Source: Pseudorhodoplanes sinuspersici
GTDB taxonomy: Bacteria > Pseudomonadota > Alphaproteobacteria > Rhizobiales > Xanthobacteraceae
Direction: 5' to 3'
Length of the DNA: 64,000 nt
Assembly (NCBI RefSeq): GCF_002119765.1
Contig: NZ_CP021112.1
Location: forward strand, 2,164,501-2,228,500
Below are positions 52,126 to 59,995 of this stretch, piece by piece (positions within the stretch are counted from its first letter, which is position 1; the number at the start of each line of letters is the position of its first letter). The translations under genes were made by a program, and so were the position numbers. The notes under the pieces are model-generated. The model made no database searches. It was not told the DNA's origin and was given only the letters and a program-made list of their open reading frames with translations.

Positions 52126-52609
52126 CGCTCCCGAAAATCCAGTGCTCGCCAAATTTGATCGATCGCTGAACAGTCGTCTTCAAAGCAAAGGACAGGCTTG
52201 ACGGAGCGGAGCGAGCTTTGGCCACCAATCCGCAATCCGGACCTTGCCCATCAATGTCAATGTATTGAGCTTTCTCGAAAGCAGCCGAGGTATTGCTGCT
52301 ATTTTCGTGTTGCGTGCCGATGCTGCAACGCAACAATTATTGTCCACATAATTTCTTGTTTGTCTTGGCTCAGCCACGATCACGATTTCGCGCCACGTTC
52401 GTGTACGATCAATAATCTATATATATTTCAGTACCTTAAACGAAAGTTCTGGGCGAATCAGGAACTTTGACCCGATCAGAAACAAAGACTACGATTTTAC
52501 ATGTCAAGTCCCTCTCCCGTTTATTGCGATGCGATGAAGCCGCGGGCGACGGGAGGAAATAGCCGGAGGAACTGCGCTCTTTTTAGTTTAGTGATTCTGG
52601 GAGGGAGTC
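52126..52609. other. AT-rich gap before the LuxR-type gene
   Basis: These 484 bases have no credible ORF and are noticeably AT-rich in the second half (ataatctatatatatttcag at about 52411-52430). They probably hold the promoter of the response-regulator gene. Single half-sites (gtcaa) occur but no perfect FNR box. Confidence 0.4.
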
Positions 52610-53326
52610 GTGGCTCTGATCTTGGTAGTCGATGATCATAGCGTATACCGGGGGGGTCTCCGTAGTGTGATTGAGGCGAGAGTTCAGCAGGCTTGCGTTT
52701 TCGAGGCCAACGACCTCTCTGCGATGCGTGAATATGCCAAGGCAAAGCGCTATTTCGATCTGGTTCTTATCGATTCAAAAAGCCTGAGCCACCATTCGTT
52801 GGGATTGGTGCGGGAAGTACACGAACTCAGTCCTGCGACGCGCTTTGCCGTGATGTCCACGTCAAATACGCGGGCAGACGTGCTGACTTGTCTTTCCGCC
52901 GGCTTTCATGGCTTCGTGAACAAGCTTCAATCAGCGGAAGAAATATTGGCAGCGGTCGGTGATCTGCTGTCGGGGCGGATTTATGTCCCCCGCTGGCTGG
53001 CGGATGGCGACGATAGCCGAGCTGATGCGGACTCTCACGCGTGGAAAGCCACCTCCGTGGATCTCTTTCGGCTGACGCCACGACAGAATGAGGTTTTGAC
53101 TTTGCTGGCACAGGGCATGTCCAACAAAGAAATTGCTCATAAGCTTCACATATCAGAAGGCACGGCAAAGATTCATACTGCGGGACTCTTGCGGGCTATC
53201 GGCGCCCGCAACCGGACTGAAGCCGCATTCAAGGCCGCAAATTTGCTCGAGGCGAGCAGCCGTGCGGCCAGTCAGTCACAAGCTGTGACGCCGATTCCCA
53301 AAAGGCTGAATGGCACGAGCGCCTGA
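52610..53326 (+). CDS. NarL/LuxR-type response regulator
   Basis: The 238-residue protein starts with GTG after a strong gggaggga. The receiver domain keeps Asp8/Asp9, phospho-acceptor Asp55 (LVLIDS) and Lys105 (GFVNK). The LuxR-type HTH is at about 152-215 (LTPRQNEVLTLLAQGMSNKEIA, then ISEGTAKIHTAGLLRAIGA). No sensor kinase gene is nearby. In polysaccharide loci such regulators control exopolysaccharide promoters. It is convergent with the flippase gene (45-base gap). Confidence 0.9.
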   Translation: MALILVVDDHSVYRGGLRSVIEARVQQACVFEANDLSAMREYAKAKRYFDLVLIDSKSLSHHSLGLVREVHELSPATRFAVMSTSNTRADVLTCLSAGFHGFVNKLQSAEEILAAVGDLLSGRIYVPRWLADGDDSRADADSHAWKATSVDLFRLTPRQNEVLTLLAQGMSNKEIAHKLHISEGTAKIHTAGLLRAIGARNRTEAAFKAANLLEASSRAASQSQAVTPIPKRLNGTSA

Positions 53327-53371
53327 AGCCATAGCCGCAAGCGACAGGACGATACGGAGCGGGTCAATCCG

Positions 53372-54628
53372 TTACGGTTTTGTTACCTCTCGCGGTAAGG
53401 CGAAGATCAGTCTGAGTCGCCAGAGTGTTATTCCGAAGAAGGTCATCAGGATGGCTGCTCCTGCGCCATATAGCCCGAGCAGAGGCAGCAATGAGATCTG
53501 GGCGACGATCATGAGGATCACTGATGCGACATTGGTGATCGTCATGATGCGATCGCGATGAGCAGTAAAGAGAACCATCGCGCCGGCGTCGGCAATATTG
53601 CGCATTCCTAACGCTGCCATGATCAGCCAGAAAGCTGGAAGATGGTCGGCGATCGAGGGTTGTTTGAGAAGCGGCAAAAGGACGTAAAAAGCCCCTCCGG
53701 TGGCGAGCCCCAGAACCACGGTGACCCAAGTTGTGGTTCTCAGAAAGTTGCCGGACAGGTACCGGTGCTTCTCTGCCCCTGCATGATGCGCTTTAATAAG
53801 GAGAGGTCGCTGTAGCTGAAGGACTGTCATGCTGACGAGGTTGCTAGCCGCACTCGCCACCGACCAGTACAGAAAATAGATTCCGGCAAGCTCGAGCCCC
53901 AGAAACAGTGTGACCAGATAACGGTCGATATACAGGCTTGCAACGAAACTGAGATCGCTGATGTAGATCAGAAAAGAATTTTTGATCGTTTTCGTGATCC
54001 AGGACAGTTCAAAAGGAAAAGCAAAAGCAGCCTTCCATGGCCATGACAGATTGGTGAGGAAAAACAACGCGACCGCCGATGCGCTGCCGGCCAACCAAAA
54101 GCCGAAAAGGGCAGGAAGAGACCGGAAATGCTCGTCCCATATCGCGATGGGAATATAGACTAAGATCCACGCAGAACCGCGGAGGAAAGCATTGACGTTG
54201 GCCGCAAGGGGGCGCTCGAGATTCGAGAGAAGCTGGAATACGTCGTTTCCGAAATGCTCGAAAATCATAATGATTATGATGAGAATCCATAGCCCTGATA
54301 TGTCGAAGACAGCCGTCTGAATAGCTGCAACGATAAGCGCCAGCGCATACACAGACGCGGTAAAGGACCAATAGTGCCGCAAATGGTTCGTCAACTGGCC
54401 TATCGGTAGAACGACGGCGTCACGCATGATGACGTGTACCATGCCCAGGCCGACGATGACGGGTGCGATCGCGACGGCGCCTACGGCAAGTCCATATATG
54501 CCGAGTGACGATAGATCCAGGTAGCGGCCAACGAAGATGGCGAGGCCGAACTTGCAGGCCATAACGCTCGCGCGCATAGCCAAGATGACGACTGAAGTGG
54601 TTATGCCTTTGCTTAACAGCCGAGGCAT
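53372..54628 (-). CDS. Oligosaccharide-lipid flippase (Wzx, MOP superfamily)
   Basis: The 418-residue protein has about twelve hydrophobic segments, opening LLSKGITTSVVILAMRASVMACKFG. It contains IYFLYWSVASAASNLVSMTVLQLQRPLLIKAH in the middle (key SVASAASNLVSMTVLQLQRP). It fits the polysaccharide transport branch of the MOP superfamily and would flip lipid-linked repeat units for Wzy. It has its own long upstream region. Confidence 0.85.
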   Translation of the reverse strand: MPRLLSKGITTSVVILAMRASVMACKFGLAIFVGRYLDLSSLGIYGLAVGAVAIAPVIVGLGMVHVIMRDAVVLPIGQLTNHLRHYWSFTASVYALALIVAAIQTAVFDISGLWILIIIIMIFEHFGNDVFQLLSNLERPLAANVNAFLRGSAWILVYIPIAIWDEHFRSLPALFGFWLAGSASAVALFFLTNLSWPWKAAFAFPFELSWITKTIKNSFLIYISDLSFVASLYIDRYLVTLFLGLELAGIYFLYWSVASAASNLVSMTVLQLQRPLLIKAHHAGAEKHRYLSGNFLRTTTWVTVVLGLATGGAFYVLLPLLKQPSIADHLPAFWLIMAALGMRNIADAGAMVLFTAHRDRIMTITNVASVILMIVAQISLLPLLGLYGAGAAILMTFFGITLWRLRLIFALPREVTKP

Positions 54629-55050
54629 ATTGGTGTCCTGCTATGTCGAGGCGGTTTGGATCGAGGCTTTATGATATCTGTTCGCTACAGGCTAATGCTC
54701 ACGGTAGCACGATTTTTTCATTCTAAACGGCCAGTCCTGAGGAGCGCAAATGTTAACGACCACGGGAAAGCGATTCACACGATGTTCGATGATTGTTCGA
54801 AGAGACAGAATCCTTCAAACACGATTTCGCGACCGACTCACGATTTCGTGTGATCAATGTGTGTAAATAAGGAGCGCCTAGCTCCCGTCTTGTGCGGTCT
54901 TTGGCGATTTTCGCAGCATTGGGACCAAGGATATAGGCCGTCCGATTGATGGAATAGACCGTGTGTCTAGAGCATCAGCCAGATTTAATTAAAGGTCAGC
55001 GCATGCAAGCCTCAAGCCTCGAGATGTCGGTCAACTACTGAGGGTGGATT
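54629..55050. other. Divergent control region between flippase and Crp/Fnr gene
   Basis: These 422 bases have no supported ORF. The region near 54975-55000 is AT-rich (cagatttaattaaaggtc). No perfect TTGA-N6-TCAA box was found here, so clear autoregulation of the Crp/Fnr gene through such a box is not seen. Confidence 0.4.
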
Positions 55051-55719
55051 ATGCGTGCAGAAGCTCTTGCGCATGTTGGCTGTGTTAAGGTTCCGCCGCT
55101 CGCTTACGGCCTTCATCGAAACGACGTCGTCGTCGATAGTCGCCGCCTTTCAACAACGTCATTAGTTCCGCGAGGGCGTGCTCTCTTCTGGCAGGGTGAG
55201 CAACAGTCTCAAAAAATCGAAATTGTCGAGGGTGTCGTTCGGGCTGTTCGACTATTAGAGAATGGTAACCGGCAAATCCTGGCATTCTATTGGCCAGGCG
55301 ATGTTGTCATGCCAACTCAATCGTCTTGCCAGCAGTTCACCGCCGAGGCCGTGACAAACTGCCGTGTTGTCCTGACGCCGACGTCAGGCATTTGTCATCA
55401 GGACGAACCATGCGGCGCTCATCAGGTTTTATCGGAAATGCTATCGCTCGTTCTGACAATGGGCCAGAAGAATAGCATCGCCAGAATAGCTTGGTTTCTT
55501 TTGCGTATCCGGCGACACTTACCGGAAGATCCGAGATTCGCCCGCGCGTTTCAGCTGATGTTGCCGCGGGCAGACATTGCGGACCACGTCGGTACCTCGC
55601 TTGAAACTGTTTGCAGAACACTGGCCGAGTTCAAGGTCAGGGGACTTATCGATTTGCCGAACCGGAAAACCATCCGTTTCATCAACCTGTCAGGTCTTGC
55701 CGAAGTCGCCGGAGATTGA
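55051..55719 (+). CDS. Crp/Fnr-family regulator with FNR/FixK-type recognition helix
   Basis: The 222-residue protein has an N-terminal cNMP-type beta barrel (about 25-115; IEIVEGVVRAVRLLENGNRQ, FYWPGDVV), a dimer helix (about 122-150) and a winged helix with LPRADIADHVGTSLETVCRTLAEF. The recognition helix holds Glu185-Thr-Val-Cys188-Arg189, matching the E-x-x-S-R of FNR (which reads TTGA) with Cys for Ser. The N-terminal four-cysteine cluster of FNR is absent, so oxygen sensing by an Fe-S cluster is unlikely; scattered Cys93, 104, 115 and 121 remain. It lies 37 bases before the initiating transferase gene. Confidence 0.9.
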   Translation: MRAEALAHVGCVKVPPLAYGLHRNDVVVDSRRLSTTSLVPRGRALFWQGEQQSQKIEIVEGVVRAVRLLENGNRQILAFYWPGDVVMPTQSSCQQFTAEAVTNCRVVLTPTSGICHQDEPCGAHQVLSEMLSLVLTMGQKNSIARIAWFLLRIRRHLPEDPRFARAFQLMLPRADIADHVGTSLETVCRTLAEFKVRGLIDLPNRKTIRFINLSGLAEVAGD

Positions 55720-55756
55720 AGCGGCTTAATTATGCTTCAAGGTCTAGAGGTTTCGA

Positions 55757-57223
55757 ATGGCACTCGCACGCGAAGCGACCATGGCGAATAACCTCAATCG
55801 CCAGAAAAATCGCGAACAGATTGCAGTACCGATTTCGCTCAATACCATATCGCCGCTCGTCGCAATATTGGATTTCGGTTGGATCGTGCTTTTGGGGACC
55901 GCGGCCGGTCTCGCTTATCATGCCGCGGCTCTCGAAGGGAACGGGGAGATTTCGAACTATATCGGCTCGGGGATCGCAGTCGCAGCGCTTTACTCCGTAT
56001 TTGCCCACGCGGCGCAGCTTTACAGGGCGTCGAATTTGCTTCGAATTAGATGGCAGGTGGGCCGATCGATCTTGGTCTGGCTGACAACATTTGTCTTTCT
56101 GGCCAGCCTGGTCTTCATTTTGAAGATTGGCGCGACGTTTTCGCGAGGCGCTATGCTGGCGTTCTTCACCAGCGGTTTGTTCGCCAACGCGATCGTGCGC
56201 TTTATCGTTGCGCGCGTTTGTACATATGTCATTGCCTCAAACATCTTAAAGCCAAACCGGGTCATTCTGATCGGAGTAGAGAACGATTTCGGCTCCCACC
56301 GGGCAACGTCGGCGTTGGAATGCTGCGGCTATGCCGTGGTAGGAGAGTTTTCGCTGCCGATCGGCCCAAATCAAACGATCACGAAAAAAGCCCTGCGCTC
56401 GCTTCTGCGTGAGGTCGTTCGTTATGTGCGCGATGCGAGAGTCGACGAAGTCGTTGTCGCCATTCCGTGGGACAAGCAGGATGTGATCGACGAAATAGAG
56501 TGCGAGTTGCGTGTGCTACCGCTTCCCGTCAAGCTCGTGCCTGACGATATGACAGAACGCATGCTCCGGCGTCCGGTGTTCGAGCTTGGTCCGACCAAGG
56601 TCGTTGAGCTCCAGCGCGCTCCGTTAAGCGCAACCCAGCGCAACCTGAAACGTACGATGGATCAGATTTGCGCAGCGTTGGGTCTGCTTCTTCTGCTGCC
56701 GTTATTCGGGGTGATCGCCGTCGCCATACGCCTCGAAACGCCAGGGCCGGCGATGTTTTTTCAGACGCGCGTTGGCTTCAATGGGCGCCCGTTCAAAATC
56801 TGCAAATTCAGAACAATGTCCACGCAGGACGACGGGCCGATAGTTGTTCAGGCCACGAGGAACGATAAACGTATAACGCGCTTGGGGAATTTGCTAAGAA
56901 GGCTGAGCATCGACGAAGTTCCTCAGCTTCTCAACGTGCTCCGAGGCGAGATGTCGTTGGTAGGTCCGCGCCCTCATGCGCTCGCTCACGACAACGAATA
57001 TGACCGCCTTATCGCGACGTATGCGATCCGTCACAAGATAAAGCCAGGCATTACGGGCTGGGCTCAGGTGAACGGATTTCGGGGAGAGACGCCGGAATTG
57101 GGGATGATGAGGCAGCGTGTCGAAAATGACATTTGGTACATTGAGTACTGGTCGCTTGGGCTCGATATTCGAATCCTGCTGCTGACGATTGCGCGTGTCT
57201 TGAAATCGGATAATGCTTATTAG
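55757..57223 (+). CDS. Undecaprenyl-phosphate sugar phosphotransferase (WbaP/ExoY/WcaJ type)
   Basis: The 488-residue initiating enzyme has about four to five N-terminal membrane helices, a CoA-binding-like middle domain (RVILIGVENDFGSH), another helix (ICAALGLLLLLPLFGVIAVAI) and the bacterial sugar transferase domain with FKICKFRTM, LSIDEVPQLLNVLRGEMSLVGPRP and KPGITGWAQVNG. It loads the first hexose-1-phosphate onto undecaprenyl phosphate and so defines the start of the repeat unit. It is likely to be cotranscribed with the Crp/Fnr gene. Confidence 0.93.
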   Translation: MALAREATMANNLNRQKNREQIAVPISLNTISPLVAILDFGWIVLLGTAAGLAYHAAALEGNGEISNYIGSGIAVAALYSVFAHAAQLYRASNLLRIRWQVGRSILVWLTTFVFLASLVFILKIGATFSRGAMLAFFTSGLFANAIVRFIVARVCTYVIASNILKPNRVILIGVENDFGSHRATSALECCGYAVVGEFSLPIGPNQTITKKALRSLLREVVRYVRDARVDEVVVAIPWDKQDVIDEIECELRVLPLPVKLVPDDMTERMLRRPVFELGPTKVVELQRAPLSATQRNLKRTMDQICAALGLLLLLPLFGVIAVAIRLETPGPAMFFQTRVGFNGRPFKICKFRTMSTQDDGPIVVQATRNDKRITRLGNLLRRLSIDEVPQLLNVLRGEMSLVGPRPHALAHDNEYDRLIATYAIRHKIKPGITGWAQVNGFRGETPELGMMRQRVENDIWYIEYWSLGLDIRILLLTIARVLKSDNAY

Positions 57224-57354
57224 ACGTCCATTTTCAAACGATAGCCCTCAAGACCCGCATCGATCCCAATCGCCTCATGTCGATCGACCGATGCTCAGCT
57301 TGAAACACTTCACGAGCATCATTCGGGGTCGGATAATGCGCCTGGTGGCAGCAT

Positions 57355-57792
57355 ATGTTCGCACTGTTGGTCCTGGCTCATATGCTGTGGGTTGTGGTGA
57401 GGCTGCGGAGGGAATGGCGGCGCGGTCAGCCTGACGAAGGTTCGGTGCCCCAGCCGGGTGCGGAAATCTATACCGGTGCGCTGCGGAAGGTGTCTGAATA
57501 CACGCCGGTCGCCGCGCCGATGCCGGCCGGCTCGTTTCATGGTCACTTATTGAGAATTCTCAGATTCGTCGCCCGGCGATGCATTACATCTCTTTGCCTC
57601 TTCCACTCGAAAAGAGGCGGAACGTGGCACATATCGAAGAACTGCGACCTCAGTACCGCCGCCCGGCAGATGCAGGAGCGCACACAACAGCAGACCAGCG
57701 CTCCCTCGAATGGACAGATTTTGTCGTGCCAGTGGCGGTCATGTGCACCGTGGCATGGATTTTCTTTCTGTTCTGGCTGGCTGTGCGTCTGA
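57355..57792 (+). CDS. Possible small membrane protein, doubtful
   Basis: The frame encodes a short hydrophobic segment (FALLVLAHMLWVVV) followed by a basic stop-transfer-like RLRREWRRG and a Pro/Gly-rich part. From about residue 65 onwards composition becomes noise-like (Cys/Trp/Ser-rich) and it overlaps the better supported frame at 57624. Perhaps only the first part is real and a frameshift ends it. It lies between the transferase and RfbC-like genes. Confidence 0.25.
   Translation: MFALLVLAHMLWVVVRLRREWRRGQPDEGSVPQPGAEIYTGALRKVSEYTPVAAPMPAGSFHGHLLRILRFVARRCITSLCLFHSKRGGTWHISKNCDLSTAARQMQERTQQQTSAPSNGQILSCQWRSCAPWHGFSFCSGWLCV
57550..57563. promoter_or_regulatory. Near-match FNR-type box (TTGA-GAATTC-TCAG)
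   Basis: Seven of eight consensus bases match, and the core tgagaattctca is a perfect palindrome. The centre is 67 bases before GTG 57624 and may serve the small ORF plus RfbC-like gene. Confidence 0.3.
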
Positions 57793-57812
57793 TCGAGGTG
57801 GCTCTCGCCTGA
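57624..57812 (+). CDS. Small single-helix membrane protein
   Basis: The 62-residue frame starts with GTG five bases after agaggcgg. The N-terminal half is polar (AHIEELRPQYRRPADAG) and the C-terminus is one clean transmembrane helix (FVVPVAVMCTVAWIFFLFWLAV). Position 40 bases before the RfbC-like gene suggests cotranscription. No family is recognised. Helix quality and ribosome-binding site make it more believable than the overlapping frame. Confidence 0.5.
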   Translation: MAHIEELRPQYRRPADAGAHTTADQRSLEWTDFVVPVAVMCTVAWIFFLFWLAVRLIEVALA

Positions 57813-57852
57813 GCGACAATGAACCAGCTCGCGAGATGAATGAGCCCCGCAG

Positions 57853-58434
57853 ATGATCTTCTCTGAAACAAAACTGGCAGGAGCGTACGTCGTCGATATT
57901 GACCCGCAGAAGGACAATCGTGGTCATTTCGCTCGCGTCTTCTGCGAAGATGAATTCTCTGCGCGCGGATTGAAATTCTCGGTCGTACAGGCAAGCGTCA
58001 GTCTCAACGCAAAGCGTGGTACGGTCCGCGGCCTGCATTTTCAATATCCGCCCGCGGCCGAGATAAAATATGTACGATGCATGCGGGGGGCGCTCGCGGA
58101 CGTCATTGTCGATCTCCGGCCCGAATCGGCAACATATCTCGACCATCTGATGATCGAGTTGTCGGCAGAGAATGGTCGCGGGCTCTACATACCCGAACGT
58201 TTCGCCCATGGCTTTATCACGCTGCAGGACGGTACCGAGGTGTCCTACTTTATCGGCAATGCTTACACACCGGCGGTCCAGGGTGCGCTCAGATACGATG
58301 ACCCGCACCTCAAAATCGAATGGCCATTGCCGGTCAGCGTTATTTCGGGCCGCGATCGGAAAGCGAGTTCGGTTTTCGAGATCGGAGCGGAGCTGAAAGA
58401 CCGCATGAGTGTCCGAGAATCAATGGTCGCTTAA
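57853..58434 (+). CDS. rfbC: dTDP/CDP-4-keto-6-deoxysugar 3,5-epimerase-like (RfbC) protein
   Basis: The 193-residue cupin-fold epimerase has DNRGHFARVFCEDEFSARGL, VQASVSLNAKRGTVRGLHFQ (catalytic His in RGLHFQ), MRGALADVIVDLRPES and ERFAHGFITLQDGTEVSYF. It epimerises C3/C5 of a 4-keto-6-deoxyhexose. No dTDP-rhamnose genes (rmlA, B, D) are in the window, so with RfbF its substrate is more likely a CDP-sugar. The symbol is by family similarity. Confidence 0.88.
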   Translation: MIFSETKLAGAYVVDIDPQKDNRGHFARVFCEDEFSARGLKFSVVQASVSLNAKRGTVRGLHFQYPPAAEIKYVRCMRGALADVIVDLRPESATYLDHLMIELSAENGRGLYIPERFAHGFITLQDGTEVSYFIGNAYTPAVQGALRYDDPHLKIEWPLPVSVISGRDRKASSVFEIGAELKDRMSVRESMVA

Positions 58435-58560
58435 GTCGGTCCAAGGGGAGGGACGACAAGAGAAAATCGTCGTTGTTTCAGCCGAGGACGAATTGTCGGC
58501 CGCTTCATGTGCCCAATTATTCGAAGGATGCTTCTGTTTGGTTAAATCCCTCACGACGAT

Positions 58561-58574
58561 TTGACGACCGTCAA
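58561..58574. promoter_or_regulatory. FNR/FixK-type box 4 (TTGA-CGACCG-TCAA)
   Basis: Perfect box, extended to a 7-bp-arm palindrome ATTTGAC-N4-GTCAAAT (58559-58576), the most symmetric of the set. The centre is 84 bases before the C-methyltransferase ATG 58652. Confidence 0.6.
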
Positions 58575-58651
58575 ATGACACAGATGCACCGAGCATAAGG
58601 TCCGCCCCCGAGTATCTTAAACGGTATTCTTGCACGCGAGAGGAGCCGCCG

Positions 58652-59947
58652 ATGTTAAAGCATGAGACCGCTTCCGAGGTGTTTCGGGCTACGGCATTAT
58701 CGGCTCAAGGGAGCGGTCACAGCGGTTGCCGGTTTTGCGGCACCAAGCTGCAACAGGTCTTTATCGACCTCGGATTATCTCCCCTTGCAAATTCCTACTT
58801 GAAGCAAGACGATCTCGAAAGGGACGAGCATTATTTCCCTCTGCGTGTGTATGTGTGCAGCGAATGTTTTCTGGTGCAGCTTGAGGAGTGGGAAAGTCCG
58901 GAAAACATTTTTGGAGACTACGCGTACTTTTCTTCCTACAGCACCTCCTGGCTCAGTCATGCCAAGGCCTATGTCGCCGGCATGGTCACCCGATTCGGGA
59001 TCGGCCCTAACGACAAGGTTGTCGAAGTCGCGAGCAACGATGGTTACCTGTTGCAGTATTTTGTCGAGCGAGGAATCCCCGTCCTTGGCATCGAGCCGGC
59101 GCGGAATGTTGCCGAGGTTGCGCGAACAAAGGGAATCCCCACGCGGGTCGACTTCTTTGGAGAAGATACGGCGCGGACCCTTCGCGAGGAGGGCATGCGC
59201 GCTGATCTCATCATCGGAAATAACGTGCTGGCCCATGTCCCAGACTTGAACGATTTCGTCAGCGGCATAAAGACTTTGCTCAGCGACAAAGGCGTCGTTA
59301 CAATCGAATTTCCGCACCTAATGCGCCTGTGCGCCGAATGTCAGATCGACACCATCTATCATGAACATTTCTCCTACTTCTCGTTCATTACGGCAGAGAA
59401 AATCTTTGCAGCACACGGGTTGACGCTCTTCGATGTTGAGGAACTTCCCACACACGGGGGGTCACTGCGCATTTACGCTCAACACAGTACGACCGGCCCT
59501 CACCGGATTTCCGATCGTGTCGAGGATCTCCGTACACGCGAGATCGATGCGGGCTTTGCGGATCTTGGCCGGTATCTCGTTTTCGAGGAGCGAGCGCTCC
59601 AGACCAAGCGGAAGCTTCTGGCCTTTCTGAAGCAGGCGAAATGGGCGGGCAAACGCGTCGTGGGATATGGTGCCCCGGCCAAGGGTAATACTTTGCTCAA
59701 CTACTGCGGCATCAACCCCGAACTCCTTGAGTACACGGTCGACCGGAATCCTCACAAGCAGGGCCGTTTCCTCCCTGGAACACACATTCCGATCTACGAA
59801 CCCGAGCGGATCTACGCAACCAAGCCGGATTACATTCTGATCTTGCCGTGGAATCTGAAGGACGAGATCATCAATCAGCTTTCATTTGCCCGCTCATGGG
59901 GGGCGCAATTTGTGGTGCCGATCCCCGAGCCGCAGATTGTCGCATAA
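58652..59947 (+). CDS. NDP-sugar C-methyltransferase
   Basis: The 431-residue protein has the three-part layout of sugar C-methyltransferases (TylCIII/TcaB9 type): an N-terminal zinc site (CRFCGTKLQQVFIDLGLSPLANSY with later VYVCSECFLVQ; four Cys), a SAM domain (VVEVASNDGYLLQYF, LIIGNNVLAHVPDL, FPHLMRLCAECQIDTIYHEHFSYF) and a C-terminal domain with GYGAPAKGNTLLNYCGI. It adds a methyl group to a ketosugar carbon, giving a branched deoxysugar. With RfbF, the epimerases and DUF4910 it indicates a CDP-activated branched sugar. Confidence 0.92.
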   Translation: MLKHETASEVFRATALSAQGSGHSGCRFCGTKLQQVFIDLGLSPLANSYLKQDDLERDEHYFPLRVYVCSECFLVQLEEWESPENIFGDYAYFSSYSTSWLSHAKAYVAGMVTRFGIGPNDKVVEVASNDGYLLQYFVERGIPVLGIEPARNVAEVARTKGIPTRVDFFGEDTARTLREEGMRADLIIGNNVLAHVPDLNDFVSGIKTLLSDKGVVTIEFPHLMRLCAECQIDTIYHEHFSYFSFITAEKIFAAHGLTLFDVEELPTHGGSLRIYAQHSTTGPHRISDRVEDLRTREIDAGFADLGRYLVFEERALQTKRKLLAFLKQAKWAGKRVVGYGAPAKGNTLLNYCGINPELLEYTVDRNPHKQGRFLPGTHIPIYEPERIYATKPDYILILPWNLKDEIINQLSFARSWGAQFVVPIPEPQIVA

Positions 59948-59995
59948 AGCTATCGAGATCGTCCAAAAGCTTGCGCGAATTACGAGGACCACGGG

